The position numbers were made by a program, and so were the translations under genes. A model generated the notes under the pieces. That model was not told the origin of the DNA. It worked only from the letters and a program-made list of their open reading frames with translations, and made no database searches. DNA of 64,000 bases, taken from Globodera rostochiensis. Lineage: Eukaryota; Nematoda; Chromadorea; Rhabditida; Heteroderidae. Location: NCBI GenBank assembly GCA_018350325.1, contig JAEVLN010000040.1:186001-250000 (forward strand). Reading direction: 5' to 3'. This document shows, one piece after another, positions 35,047 through 47,813 of the stretch (its first letter is position 1; the number at the start of each line of letters is the position of its first letter).

Positions 35047-35409
35047 CTAAATACCATAAATAGTATTTTTAGTTTTAGTTGGAGCTTCTAGAGCCCATTT
35101 TATAATCCATATTTTCATATTTCGCCATTTTTCAAAGAATTCCTTAACAAAAATGCAATAAAAACAAAAAATACACCCCTAAGATCGACTTTTTCAAAAT
35201 TTTCATAAAATGCACCCCTAAAAATTGACTTTTTTTGTGACTAAATTCTGCCACCAAAAAATTGAAAATTTTTAAAATTCTGCTATTTTCAAAAATTTCG
35301 TTAATTCGTGGAAATTTCGCGCAAAAACGAAGGTCCCGTCTTTCTAACTGCTATTTCACCCGAATTCGAACTACTTTTTCGAAAATTCATAATTTTTCAA
35401 AAATTAATT

Positions 35410-35640
35410 TTAAGCATTAAAGAGCGTCTGATTGTTTTGATCCAAGTGATGGCACAAAACGGCATTCTTGAGCGAGACGAATGTTTGGAGCAGATCAACG
35501 ATCAGTCCGTCAACCAGCCAAAGTCCAGCCAATTTTCGTCGAGGATCGACGAAAATACAGCGTTGCTGCAATCCTAGCATGTTCACACAGCCGAGAGCGC
35601 CGCCGGAAATGGACAACAGAGGTTCTACATTCGATGGCGA
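35410..35640 (+). pseudogene. Coding-like stretch, frame unresolved
   Basis: After an acceptor-like attttaag the frame IKERLIVLIQVMAQNGILER continues to a TAG at 35575. A second frame from about 35470 contains HSRERRRKWTTEVLHSMARC, and a third has MFTQPRAPPEMDNRG. Codon usage is gene-like but no frame is clearly right. It may be a decayed exon or a transposon fragment. No family recognised. Confidence 0.25.
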
Positions 35641-35695
35641 GGTGTTTTACTTATTGAAATATATAATAGTAAAATTAAAAGTTCTATTAGTTTAC

Positions 35696-35815
35696 CCCTT
35701 GGCTGGCTGGGGTGCTTAGGTAGCCATGTCAGCCAAGGGGTCAGGCGGGCTCCTAGGGAGAGGCTGGGGTGCTTCGGTAGCCTTGTCCTCCCTAGGAGCC
35801 CGCCTCAATTTTCTA
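35696..35815. repeat. Direct and inverted repeat cluster
   Basis: Contains ggctggggtgctt twice, and ggcgggctcctagggag with its inverted partner ctccctaggagcccgcc around a 29-bp core. It can form a strong hairpin. Function unknown. Confidence 0.6.
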
Positions 35816-35819
35816 AAAA

Positions 35820-37430
35820 AGAAAAAATTATTTAATTATAATAAATCAAATAAATAAAATCCCTCAAATGTTTTAGGCTTTACGGACCCCTCCCGCGTTA
35901 ATTAGCCCCCTCGGATTCCAACCCCTAGCCCACGGACCCCCGACACCCTCGGACCCTCCCCCACAGACCCCCTACACCTACGGACCCCACCCCCATGATT
36001 AATTACCCCAAACACGGCAACATCAAAGGTGTGAATTTTCACACCTTGTAACGGTCCAGAAACTGGTACTACTATTGCTGCATTTTTAAAGTGTTTTCAA
36101 AAATCATATTAGGTATGTTGAAATCATAACAGATGATGTCACATGATGAATCTGTTGTCAGACCTCGATAACCCCCGAGTACTTCTTCTTATTGACGAAA
36201 TGTGGTTGATGAAGTGTCCATTGACGAAATGTCGTTGACAAAGAGTCCATTGACGAAAAGTCGTTGATGAATAGTCTATTGACGAAAAGTCAGGGAACCA
36301 GCTCTTTGAGTCTGTCCAGTTGAGTCTGGTGCTTTTAGCAATATCAAACTCTTTTCACAGTGTACCAAACTCAAACTTTTTCCAACCATTCGAAAGCTCG
36401 TGATAAAAAGAAGGTAATTGTATGCATAAGGAAAAGATTGAATGAATGGCAACAACGTTTTTTATTATTAAATATTGATAAGGAAAATTTATTTTTAGAC
36501 CATCTCAAGAACTTTGCCATCTCACTCACTCAAGAATTAGTATTGGAATAATATTGGTGAAACTATCTTTTAAATATTGGCTTACCTATAAAAATTTTTT
36601 TTTTGAAAAATTTCAATTAGTAACTTTAATTTTTTGAATATTAGTTGTACTGTCAAAAAATCTGCTGTCTAATCGTCCGCTACTGTCGTAAAGTCTGGAC
36701 ACCATATTTATTGGCTGGAGTTAAAACTATTTAGGGAAATAATTCTTTCAACATTTCCAATTTGAATATTTATTTTCTACATCAAAAAGCATGCAAATGC
36801 TCTTGAGGACTAATTTTTGCATTTTTTGCCATTACATTTGCCGTTTGTCCACACTTGCCATTAGTTTGCCATTTCTTGGAACTTTGGGAAAATTCTTTTT
36901 TTTTTTGAGGGAAAACGTGCAATTCTCATTTGTTCCATTTTATTTCCTCTTTCGAAAAAATGAGACGGATATATTCGGGGACACGGATTCCGCCGGATAC
37001 GATCTTTATTTTAGTGGAAATTGCACTTTTTTTAAAACATCCGATTTCCTTCGTTTAAATATTCCGGTTGGTGAAAAGTTTATGGGTGAAACGTCTAATT
37101 TCCATTAATGGACCAAATTTAAGCGATTTTAATCAACGAAAAAGGATTAGTTAATACAATAAAAAATAAATAAAATAATTTAATTAAAACAATGATTCAT
37201 TCAGCAGCCCATCACATTTTGATCAGTGGGACGGACACGTCGTTTAGCGATTCCAATTAACATAAATGCGCTCATTTGACTAAAATAGTGTGAATTTTCA
37301 CTGCTTTTTCAGTGAATCACATCCAATCGCCATTGGACGCATTTATCGCTTCATTTTTGCGTAAATACCAATGGAATATGACAATTTTATTCATTTTATT
37401 CAAATTTTAAAATTTTATTTCATTTTAACA
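35820..37430. other. Intergenic, no clear gene
   Basis: Includes an attgacgaaa(a/t)gtcgttga word repeat (36195-36295) and a weak two-exon candidate (36361-36414, then 36500-36541) that reads YQTQTFSNHSKARDKKK plus a short tail to TAG. It is too short to trust. The last 230 bp before 37436 would hold the promoter of the galectin-like gene. Confidence 0.4.
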
Positions 37431-37435
37431 GCGAA

Positions 37436-40400
37436 ATGAACGCTCATTTGGCCTTAAACTTTTTCTGCCTTTTGGCGCTTCTCCATGGCGCCCAATCGCA
37501 GATGAAAACAAAGCCGTAAGCATTTTTCAAATTTGATCAGAATTTTGTCGGGTTTTGGTCCTAAAACAACTCCAGGCCCGTACATTTTTCCAAAATCCGG
37601 ATGCCAGAAATGTTTTAATTTTACTCCAAATTTGGGAGATTTTGAGGCTCCAAAATCAAAAGTTTCAATTTTAGGACCCATCTGACCGGACGTATCATCA
37701 AAAATCACACAATTCCCGTCGCTCCGCTGGACCAATGCTTCCCGTACGGGGACGAATCCCGAGCATTCGGTCTCGAATTTCGCATCCCACTAAGAGGCGG
37801 ACGATGTGACAGAGGGTTTGCGCCAAAAAATTGGCTTCAAAATCAAATAAAATACACAAAAAACAAAACTTTAGCATGCTCATCTGCTACCCGAGCGTAT
37901 TGGCCAGCAATTTGCTGCCCAACAAGCGCAACGTCAACGGCTTGTCCGTCAACTCCGAGCTGTTCAATGTGGACAGTGCCGTCAAGGTATGCGTCAGTCA
38001 GCAAGGAGCACATTCTTAAACAAATAAAAACGAAAAAATTCCGCAGAATACCTTGGCCAAGCAATGCGCGTCTTTGGTGAGCAACGAGGAAAAAGAAATC
38101 ATTTGGCACGGCATCAAAGTGGCAACCAAAAAGATTTATGAGACTGGAAAACTGTATATGAAAGTGAGCACGTCGCTTCTCGGCGAAGGAAATGGCTACA
38201 GGTGGGCAACGCCGGGGGCAATCCGGCATACATATGATGGTAGTATACGGTAGTAGGTTGAACCAAGGCCGTACCCAGGGGGGGGGGTTTTCTAGGTACG
38301 TCCCTGGGTTGAGCTATTCCTTAACCTTACGGTATCGGTCAGATGACACGGTTGTACGGTAGTAAATGTTTATGTCACGATTGCGGTTTTTTACATAATC
38401 TCGAGTTGGTGTTTTGTTTAGTTTTGACATTTATCCTTTCCGTGAATTTGTGCTCCATTTTGGCAATGAACGGGAATTTGTTACCTACGTGACGATCGAT
38501 GGAGGTATTTTTTTATTGATTAATTTTTTTTGGTTTCCATTTTTTCAGGAGAACCCGTTGAAGTTGAGGGGGAAAAGGCCAAACGGGAAGCGTACAAGCA
38601 GTTGGCTCCACGGGGTGCACGTCTGAAGGACTTTGTTGGACTTTGGACCCTGGGCCTGGACATGTTGCCGTGGATGACCCACACAATGAGACTGCACGTC
38701 AGCCGCAGCTGCGACTGCACCATGGACGCATGGGTAACAAAGTGTTTTTTATTGATAAAACGTCTGTCTGATCCGTGATCACACATATTATATTGAATGT
38801 CTGAACTAGGGTACTGCCCGAGCCTTCGGTGACGGGAAAGTCGGAGGTCGGGGACGAAAACCCCGACTAAAAAAGTCGGGGTTCGGGGTTTTTGCCCAGC
38901 AAAACCTCCGAAACATAGAAAAAAAGTGGGGGACGAAAACCCCGATTAAAAAAGTCGGGGTTCAAGGTGTTTACCAGCAAAAACCCCGAAACATACAAAA
39001 AGTCGGGGTTCGGGGTCGGGAACGAAAACCCCGCCAACTAACAAAGTCGGGGTTCCGAATTTTTCCTAGCAGAACCCGAAAATATAAAAAAAAAAGTCGG
39101 AGTCGGGGACGAAAACCCCGACTAAAAAAGTCGGGGTCGGGGGGGGGGGGGACAGGGAGCAAATACAAGTCTAAACATCCAAAGTTCATCCGGCCGACCG
39201 ACTCGGAGACCAAAGATGTTGATGCATCACGCGGCTCGCCCGGAATCAACTGTAAAGCATCGGGTACAAATAAAACTGTGCCGCTGAACCATGCGGGCAA
39301 CAAAACATTCTTCTTGGAGAATACTCTGATCCTCATCCGTACGCTGACCAGTGAAGACATTAAAAGCGCCACGTTCGAAATTCCTTCAAATCATTCGAGT
39401 AAGCGAGAGAGTTAGTCCATATAATTTCCAAAATCCAGATCCAGGTCATTTCCAAAATCCAGATCCAGGTCATTTCCAAAATCCAGATCCAGGTCATTTC
39501 CAAAATCCAGATCCAGGTCATTTCCAAAATCCAGATCCAGGTCATTTCCAAAATCCAGATCCAGGTCATTTCCAAAATCCAGATCCAGGTCATTTCCAAA
39601 ATCCAGATCCAGGTCATTTCCAAAATCCAGATCCAGATCATTTTCAAAACCCAGATCCAGGTCATTTCCAAAATCCAGATCCAGGTCATTTCCAAAATCC
39701 AGATCCAGATCATTTCCAAAATCCAGATCCAGATCATTTCCAAAATCCAGATCCAGGTCATTTCCAAAATCCAGATCCAGGTCATTTCCAAAATCCAGAT
39801 CCAGATCATTTCCAAAATCCAGATCTAAGTCATTTCCAAAATCCAGATCCAGATCATTTCCAAAATCCAGATCTAAGTCATTTCCAAAATCCAGATCCAG
39901 ATCATTTCCAAAATCCAGATCCAGGTCATTTCCAAAATCCAGATCCAGATCATTTCCAAAATCCAGATCCAGGTCATTTCCAAAATCCAGATCCAGGTCA
40001 TTTCCAAAATCCAGATCTAAGTCATTTCCAAAATCCAGATCCAGATCATTTCCAAAATCCAGATCCAGGTCATTTCCAAAATCCAGATCCAGGTCATTTC
40101 CAAAATCCAGATCCAGGTCATTTCCAAAATCCAGATCCAGGTCATTTCCAAAATCCAGATCCAGATCATTTTCAAAACCCAGATCCAGGTCATTTCCAAA
40201 ATCCAGATCTAAGTCATTTCCAAAATCCAGATCCAGATCATTTCCAAAATCCAGATCTAAGTCATTTCCAAAATCCAGATCCAGATCATTTCCAAAATCC
40301 AGATCCAGGTCATTTCCAAAATCCAGATCCAGATCATTTCCAAAATCCAGATCTAAGTCATTTCCAAAATCCAGATCCAGATCATTTCCAAAATCCAGAT

Positions 40401-43400
40401 CTAAGTCATTTCCAAAATCCAGATCCAGATCATTTCCAAAATCCGAGCTGAGCCTCTGGGTTCACTCAACCGTCCCATTCCAAATTCATGAAATTTTAAA
40501 CGATCTTGAGCTAAATATCAGTGGATTTTGGATAAAGAATAATTTCAGATTTGTTTTTTAGATGAAGACGTGCCGCTGATGAAATTCACCATTACCAATG
40601 AAAATGCCATAATCTACGTGCGCGAAAGGGATGTGTGTCAAAAAAAAAAAATTACAAAATTTGATTAAATTCTTATCAAAATTCCACTTTTTAAGTCAAA
40701 CGAGCTGTCTAACTCCACCACCAATATCGCCAATCTGTCCGGAAAAAATGGTAGTCAAATTGACTTCATGATTGCGTGCACCAACTACAGCTACATTATC
40801 ATGATGGAAAAAATTGTGGTGTTTGGCAACGAAATTTTCCCGCCAAAATGGTGGCAGGGATTGCCATTCGAAAAAATAAACAGAACCCATGTCAGTCGGG
40901 ATTATCATTTGAAAAAGTTGGGTTGCTCCCCGAGCCCTCGGGGGGGGGGGGGGGGGGGGAGGGGGGGAAGTCGGTGGCCGGGGACGGACATTTTTTGGCT
41001 TCGGATTCCGGTTTCCGAACATTTTGGATCAGGGATTTCCGGACATTTTTTGGAGTCGGATTCCGGTTTCCGGACATTTTGGTTAAGGATTTCTGGATTC
41101 CGGACATTTTTTGGATTCGGATTCCGGTTTCTGGACATTTTGGTTAAGGATTTCTGGATTCCGGACATTTTTTGGATTCGGATTCCGGTTTTTGGACATT
41201 TTGGTTATTTCCGGATTCCGGACATTTTTGGATTCGGATTCCGGTTTCTGGACATTTTGGTTAAGGATTTCTGGATTCCGGACATTTTTGGATTCGGATT
41301 CCGGTTTTTGGACATTTTGGATTAGGAATTTCCGGTTTCCGGACATATTGGATCAGGGATTTCCGGTTTCCCGACATTTTTTATGCATTCCATACGGGCT
41401 AAAACAATTCAAAAATAAAATTTATTTTAAGTTGCTCGGTCAATTTTTGGTACTCACAATTCCTCAAGTGATGTTATTCGTGTCGGTTCAGCAAAATTTT
41501 GTACAGTTCACAATTGTTAATTTATTAAATTTTAGTAAAATAAATCAAAAATTCGATTTCTAATTGATAAATTATTTTTTAGAAGCCACCACAAATGCCA
41601 AACCCCTACAACGAAACTGTGCTTAACCTGCAAAACGGCTCAACCAATCTGCTAGATGGCTCAAATTTGATCTTTCGCGTAAAACCGCGCAACCCAAATG
41701 CGTACACCTTCAACATTCTTCTATTACATGACCGGCCTGAAGAACACCCGACAAGTACCTTTTGGACTGATCGAGAGTCCCGGGGCTCGGGAATTTTGAG
41801 TTTTGGACTGATTGAGTCCCGGAGCTCGGGAGTTTTGGGTTTGGACTGATCGAGAGTCCCGGGGCTCGGGAATTTTGAGTTTTGGACTGATTGAGTCCCG
41901 GAGCTCGGGAGTTTTGGGTTTGGACTGATCGAGAGTCCCGGGACTCGGGAATTATGAGTTTTGGGCTGATTGAGAGTCCCGGGGCTCGGGAATTTTGGGT
42001 TTGGACTGATCGGGGGTCCTGGGGCTAGGGAACTTTTGCCAAAGTTATCGAGTGCCAAATTTAATTTTTTGAAATTGTAGTCGGCGCAACCGTTTTGAAA
42101 TTGCAAGTGAACCGGAACAAAGCCCAAAACCAGAACGAACTCGTACTGACGTCATTTACTGTTGTAAATTTTTAAATTTTAAATTTGAAATTATTCAATT
42201 TTTAATTCATTAACAACTACATATATATATTTTTCTTAGGATGGAAAAGAAAATAAGCCGTCAATCATAAACATTCCCTCTGGCGTCTTTGTGCACAAGC
42301 TATTGGAAGTGAACATCAAGGTGTTCAGCAACCACTACATGTTCATGATGAATGGAGAGAAACTGCCACAAAACCACACTGCTTATTTGCCCATTTGGGC
42401 CACAAACTATGTCCGGGTGAGTGGCCTAAAAATAATTCATGACAAATTGCCAAAAACAAAAAATAAATATATTTGTTCAGGTTGAAGGAGACGCGATCAA
42501 ATTGTTGGGAGTTCCGTGTGTATATGTGCCAGAGGTAATTTGTTTTTGTCCAATTTTTGGGCACAACAAACTCATCTCAGCTATTCATTTGGTCCATGTA
42601 CATGTGATTGTGGCCAGATCAGTAACTGTTTATGAAGATTATTAAATTCAAATCAGATTTTGGAAATCCATCCCTGGGTATGAGCTGATCATGGCCAGAC
42701 CACTCTCTGTTTATGAAGACTATTAAATTCAAATCAGATTTTGGAATCCAGCCCTGGGTATGAGCTGATCATGGCCAGATCACTCAGGGATCATGAAGAT
42801 TATTAAATTCAAATCAGATTTTGGAAATCCAGCCTTGGGTATGAGCTGATCATGGCCAGATCACTCAGGGATCATGAAGATTATTAAATTCAAATCAGAT
42901 TTTGGAATCCAGCCCTGGGTATGAGCTGATCATGGCCAGATCACTCAGGGATCATGAAGATTATTAAATTCAAATCAGATTTTGGAAATCCAGCCTTGGG
43001 TATGAGCTGATCATGGCCAGATCACTCAGGGATCATGAAGATTATTAAATTCAAATCAGATTTTGGAATCCAGCCCTGGGTATGAGCTGATCATGGCCAG
43101 ATCACTCAGGGATCATGAAGATTATTAAATTCAAATCAGATTTTGGAAATCCAGCCTTGGGTATGAGCTGATCATGGCCAGATCACTCACGGATCATGAA
43201 GATTATTAAATTCAAATCTGATTTTTGGAATCCAACCCTGGGTATGAGCTGACCATGGCCAGATCACTCAGGGAAGAAGATTATTAAATTCAAATCAGAT
43301 TTTGGAAATCCAGCCTTGGGTATGAGCTGATCATGGCCAGATCACTCAGGGATCATGAAGATTATTAAATTCAAATCAGATTTTGGAAATCCAGCCTTGG

Positions 43401-46400
43401 GTATGAGCTGATCATGGCCAGATCACTCAGGGATCATGAAGATTATTAAATTCAAATCAGATTTTGGAAATCCAGCCTTGGGTATGAGCTGATCATGGCC
43501 AGATCACTCAGGGATCATGAAGATTATTAAATTCAAATCAGATTTTGGAAATCCAGCCTTGGGTATGAGCTGATCATGGCCAGATCATTCACTGCATAAT
43601 CACAAACTCAAATCACTCATCGAACACATTACTTATTTAGAAAATTGTCAGCAAATCCAACTCCGATATCACCGTAAAATTGAACACATTGCTCAACTAC
43701 GACGATACCATCACCATTGATGCGTATATTTATAAACCAACCCATTTTTCCATTCTTTTTATGCACGAGTCAATGGAACGGGACCCAAAAAGTCAGTTGG
43801 GGGCTTTTTAATCAATGCTCAGATTGATCACTGGCGGCTGATCAGGGGCACAAATCCAATCACCTCACTGGCTGATCAGGGGCCCAACATTTATCCGATC
43901 AGCTCAAAACTTGACTGATCAGTGTTCGAAATTTTGACTAATTTTACCGTGATTTAACCGAACCAGTCTCGAAAATACATTGGACCGGGTCGAAATTATC
44001 AAGATTGACATTTGTCTGATCCCTTTCGCCATTTTACTGATCATTGCCAAATCGAGGCTCCTCAAATGTATTCGTGGAGTTTCGGAATCGTTCCAAACTT
44101 TTTTGAACCTTTTTGATTATAACTTTTTTCGAGCGAACCAAATCAAATATTTTTGGTATCATTCAAAAGCAAACACTGAATAGAAGCTATTAGCAAGCAA
44201 AAGCTAACCAATTGGCCAACATTAAAGTTATGGCCAAATCTGGCTACGAAAATAAAAATTTTAAGTTTTTTTCGGCCCGTAACTTTAATGGCACTTGGCC
44301 AATGGGTTAGCTTTTGCTTGCTAATAGCTCCTACTCAGTGTTCAGGCGTTTGCAACAAAAAATAAAAAATGCCATTGTGAAGGACGAACCCCAACTCGCT
44401 ACCCCGTGTGTTAAATAGAGAAATGCAAAAAAGCGAGATAGTGTTACTCTATAAGAGAGCAGAGAAAAAAAAGAAGTCTAAAAAGTAGCGAGTTGGGTAA
44501 ATACCTTTGTGAAGCAGTGTGGGAGCTGATCTCTCCCCCCCCCCCCCCTTTACCAGTGTGCCAAATTTGCCAAATTTTTCATTCCAAAACTCCACGAACA
44601 CCTTCCTTGGGGACCAACCAGAGACAGGCGAAAACTGTGTTGTTTCGTTTTCATTAATATCCTGATCGATCGGGGGTATCGATCGGTTTTGATGTGTTGA
44701 AATATACGATTTCATATACCGTACTTCCTGTAAGGTATTTACCCAACTCACACTCTTATACTTCTTTTTTTGAGGGGGGGGGTTGAACAATAGAGCCCCA
44801 TGGGGCTTTATTACAGGAATTTACGGTATTCAGTTGGCGATGTTGTGCTGGAGGTGGCCTTCGATTTTAAAACATCAGACAGCAACAAAGCTAATAGTGC
44901 CCAATGCAAAAGCTTCATACACGCTGTAAGTGTACCCTCCAAAATCGAATTTTCCGAACATTTTTGGATTAGCGTTCAGCCCCGACCCTTCGGGGGGGGG
45001 GGCAAAAAGTCGGGTCGGTCGTCCCCGACCAAAAAAGTCGGGGTTCGGAGTTTTTCCCAGCAAAAACCCCGAAACATACAAAAAAAGTAGGTCGGGGACG
45101 AAAACCCCAACTAAAAAAAGCCATGTTAGCCTCATCGGTTTATCAAAAAGGCACAAAATGATGCTAAAACCTCAGAGATTAGGACAAAATGAGGCTTAAT
45201 CCTCAGAGATTTGGACAAAATGAGGCTAAAACCTCAGAGATTAGGACAAAATGAGGCTAAAATTTCAGAGATTAGGACAAAATGAGGCTTAAACCTCAAA
45301 GATTTGGACAAAATGAGGCTAAAACCTCAGAAATTAGGACAAAATGAGGCTAAAACTTCAGAGATTAGGACAAAATGAGGCTTAAACCTCAAAGATTTGG
45401 ACAAAATGAGGCTAAAACCTCAGAAATTAGGACAAAATGAGGCTAAAACTTCAGAGATTAGGACAAAATAAGGCTAAAACCTCAGAAATTAGGACAAAAT
45501 GAGGCTAAACTTCAGAGATTTGGGAGTCCTGTGATCTTTTAAACCCTAGCCCGGCCTCCATATTTCTTTAGGACAACGAAACAAAGACCAGCAATCGAAC
45601 TGATCACAATCTTAACAAGCGTGGCCAAACCTTCAAAATTTCGATCATCAGCGAACAAGGACATTTTCGGGTGGAAATTGTTGACATCAAGTTCAACCTC
45701 AACTGTCCATATCCAAATCCAAACAAACGCACGGTCCCCTTCCCGCCGTGGGCCGTCGACCATATTCGGGTGAATTTGTTCACGGCATTAAATGCTCGTT
45801 ATATATTTTTGAACAAATTAACATTGATTGATTATCGATTGATCAACCCAATCAATCCATTTGGGTTCTGATCAGATTGAGGGAGACGTGCAAGTGCACG
45901 GGTTGAGCATATTGCATGCGCCGCCAAGTCCCGAGTTGGCAATCAAAAAAATCATTGGCACGTTGCGTAGCAACGATTCGATCAACGTCCATGTGAAAGT
46001 GCCCGAATGGTTGAACAACGACAACTTCAAAGTGACCGTCAACCTCTTCAACGAGGCACTGAAACAGCATGAACTCGGTGGGTGACATAATCCACATACA
46101 TCCGCCGGGGGGAGGGGGCAGAGCTGATCAAAATCAAATTTTGATTGGTGGAGGGGTTTTTTTTATTTTAAATATTTTTTTTGGAGTTTTATTATTTGTA
46201 AATAAAACATTTTTTTAAATTTGTTTTTTATTTTTATTAAGTAACAACCTATTTAAATTCTTAACGAATCCGGGAAAATTGCTGTAAAATTTGCATTTTC
46301 TTTTTGCTAATATTCCCGGGTTTTGATTTGAATTTGAAATTTTGGTCTCGATTTTTTTTCAAAAAAATTTGTTTTGCCCACTTTTATTTTTATGTTTTTG

Positions 46401-46947
46401 TACAATTTGTTTAAAGTTGGCAAAACTGTGATGAGCATGACGTTCAACAAGCCTGAAAAAGTGCTTGGTTTCAGCAGTCACGTACGTTTGTTTTTTGTCT
46501 TGTCTTTTTGTATTTGTAATTTGTTTACAAAGTTTTAAAATTTTATTTTTAATTTTGCCAGGACAATGGAAAAACGCAAAACGAACAAAATGATTGCAAC
46601 TTCAAACATTTGAATCTGAAGTTGCCTTTGAAGACGCCGACGCCGTATTTGGACTTTGAAATCCGCGTCATGGACGCAGGGTTCAAGGTGACGGTGAACA
46701 ACAACACCAACAAGCCGTGCACTTACAATGGCGGACTCCCAAAATGGGCAGTCAAATACATTACAGTAAGAATTTGTTTATTTCAAATATTACAAAAATG
46801 AACGGAATGCCAACTGATTTTTTTTGAATAAATTCAAATTGATAGGTTGAGCACCCGCACGGCAACACCGATCTGAAGCTGGCCATAAACTGCGTGCCGG
46901 CAGAGCGCTGCATTGAACCGAATAGTGGCACGGAAAAATATTTGTAA
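37436..46947 (+). CDS. Secreted multi-domain galectin-like protein (20 exons, 915 aa)
   Basis: Exons: 37436-37515, 37675-37815, 37875-37986, 38047-38201, 38422-38504, 38549-38733, 39170-39398, 40562-40632, 40696-40890, 41583-41754, 42081-42160, 42240-42416, 42481-42534, 43641-43791, 44834-44925, 45572-45769, 45876-46077, 46417-46481, 46562-46765, 46846-46947. The sum is 2748 nt, exactly 916 codons, with agreeing phases throughout. The N-terminus MNAHLALNFFCLLALLHG is a signal peptide. From residue ~253 a 0-1, 1-0, 0-0 exon-phase pattern repeats four times. Each repeat has galectin-like strands, for example FEIRVMDAGFKVTVNNN, YLPIWATNYVRVEGDAIKLLG and AVDHIRIEGDVQVHGLSI. The canonical galactose-binding residues (HxNPR, WxxExR) are not evident, so sugar binding may be altered or lost. 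Several N-x-S/T sites fit secretion. The N-terminal ~250 residues are unassigned. Confidence 0.75.
38805..39160. repeat. Inverted/tandem gtcggggacgaaaaccccgac repeat in an intron
   Basis: Four to five degenerate units of gtcgggg, cgaaaaccccgac and ccccgaaacatacaaaa. The same family occurs at 44975-45120, 56370-56490 and 59450-59535, each time beginning with a gccc(g)accc(c/t)tcggg block. It is probably a short transposable element built from self-complementary words. Confidence 0.7.
39424..40446. repeat. 24-bp minisatellite in intron 7 of the galectin-like gene
   Basis: About 42 units of tttccaaaatccagatccag plus gtca, with two main variants (gatccaggtca and gatctaagtca) arranged in higher-order blocks. 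A 366-codon open frame runs through it only because 24 is a multiple of 3. It is out of frame with exon 39170-39398 and lies behind that exon's gtaagc donor. Confidence 0.9.
40921..41395. repeat. ~60-bp ggattccggacatttt repeat in intron 9
   Basis: Seven or so units of ggattccggacatttttt, ggattcggattccgg and tttctggacattttggtt, preceded by ccccgagccctcggggg and a long G-run. Confidence 0.85.
41755..42040. repeat. ~61-bp tandem repeat in intron 10
   Basis: About four and a half units of ttggactgatcgagagtccc, ggggctcgggaattttgag and a sister half-unit. It follows the gtacct donor at 41755. Confidence 0.85.
42590..43600. repeat. ~80-bp minisatellite in intron 13
   Basis: About thirteen units of tgagctgatcatggccagat, cactcagggatcatgaagat, tattaaattcaaatcagatt and ttggaaatccagccttgggta. 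Neighbouring units alternate between two variants (gaatccagccctggg and gaaatccagccttggg), a sign of dimeric amplification. Confidence 0.9.
44130..44345. repeat. Inverted AAGCTAACC/GGTTAGCTTTTGC element in intron 14
   Basis: tagaagctattagcaagcaa at 44181 is mirrored by ttgcttgctaatagctccta at 44313. The same family occurs at 11870-12050 and 50270-50430. Confidence 0.65.
45140..45530. repeat. ~31-bp minisatellite in intron 15
   Basis: About thirteen units of ggacaaaatgaggctaaaac plus ctcagagatta, with variants. Confidence 0.9.
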
Positions 46948-46949
46948 AA

Positions 46950-47813
46950 ATCAATTTGATTCCATTTGAATTTTTGGCATTTGTTAATGCCATTGACCAT
47001 TTGCATATTTTCATTAATGTTTGAATAAAAGGTATTTGATTAATATTTTATTGCAAATTAATAAATGAAATTTGTCACTCCAATTCTTTTCATGATCAAA
47101 ATCCTCAAATGGTGATCAAAATGCTCAAATGGATGAAATGTCCAATTTGCCATTTTGCCAAAGATTTATATTTAAAAAAAGTGCCGGTTTTTGCTTTTGT
47201 CAATGACAGCCCCTGAAACACTACAATAGAGTTGGCACCCCGAACCCACCGCCCCTAATTCCTAACCCTAAATTCTAAATTTTGGGTTTTTTTGTTAAAA
47301 ACCTGAAACTCCAAAAATTTTCCGGTTTTTCGTCCCCGAACCCCAAAACATGTTGATCCTGACCTCGGAGCCGAGCTTTTTTTGAATTTTGATAAATTTT
47401 GGAGTAATGCCATTTTTGTCAGTTCAGCAAAATTATGTACAGTTCACAATTGTTAATGTATAAATCCATGTAAGAATTGAAACTCTGGTGTATAATAATA
47501 TAAAATTATATATTTTTGCAAAAATCCAATCTACAATCTATATTTGTTTTCTAGTTTATCAATTTCATTGTTTCTAATAAAAATAATGCCACAAATAAAA
47601 TAAAAATTATTACAAATACAATTTTTGCTGAATTCCATAAACTCTCGACAACAATTATATGCTTGAAAATGCCAACAAAAACCACCCGCCTATAATTGGT
47701 ATTCGCTTTATATCCATTGATTCTATTTTATATATCCATTGATTCTATTTTATATATCCATTATTCATATTTTACTATTTTTGAAATATATATAATTTTT
47801 AATTTTAACAAGA
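46950..47813. other. Galectin 3' end and promoter region of the secreted-protein gene
   Basis: An AATAAA at 47024-47029 fits polyadenylation of the galectin-like gene. The last ~230 bp before 47814 contain two ATGCCA hexamers (47587-47592 and 47669-47674) and match, inverted, the region upstream of the paralogue (59015-59250). Confidence 0.5.

Larger units (their letters stand above)
33914..35296. mobile_element. GGGCCGC-type MITE in fragment G (second), split and 3'-truncated
   Basis: The left end is at 33914. The element is interrupted at 33975 by a 1.07-kb insertion, resumes at 35047-35296 with the long-form interior, and lacks the right end. It marks the 3' limit of the array. Confidence 0.75.

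Noticed and set aside
39351..40451. 366-codon open frame of HFQNPDPG repeats
   Set aside because: It is a 24-bp intronic minisatellite. The flanking exon (39170-39398) splices out at gtaagc, and its own frame meets a TAG just beyond, so the repeat frame is not connected to the gene.
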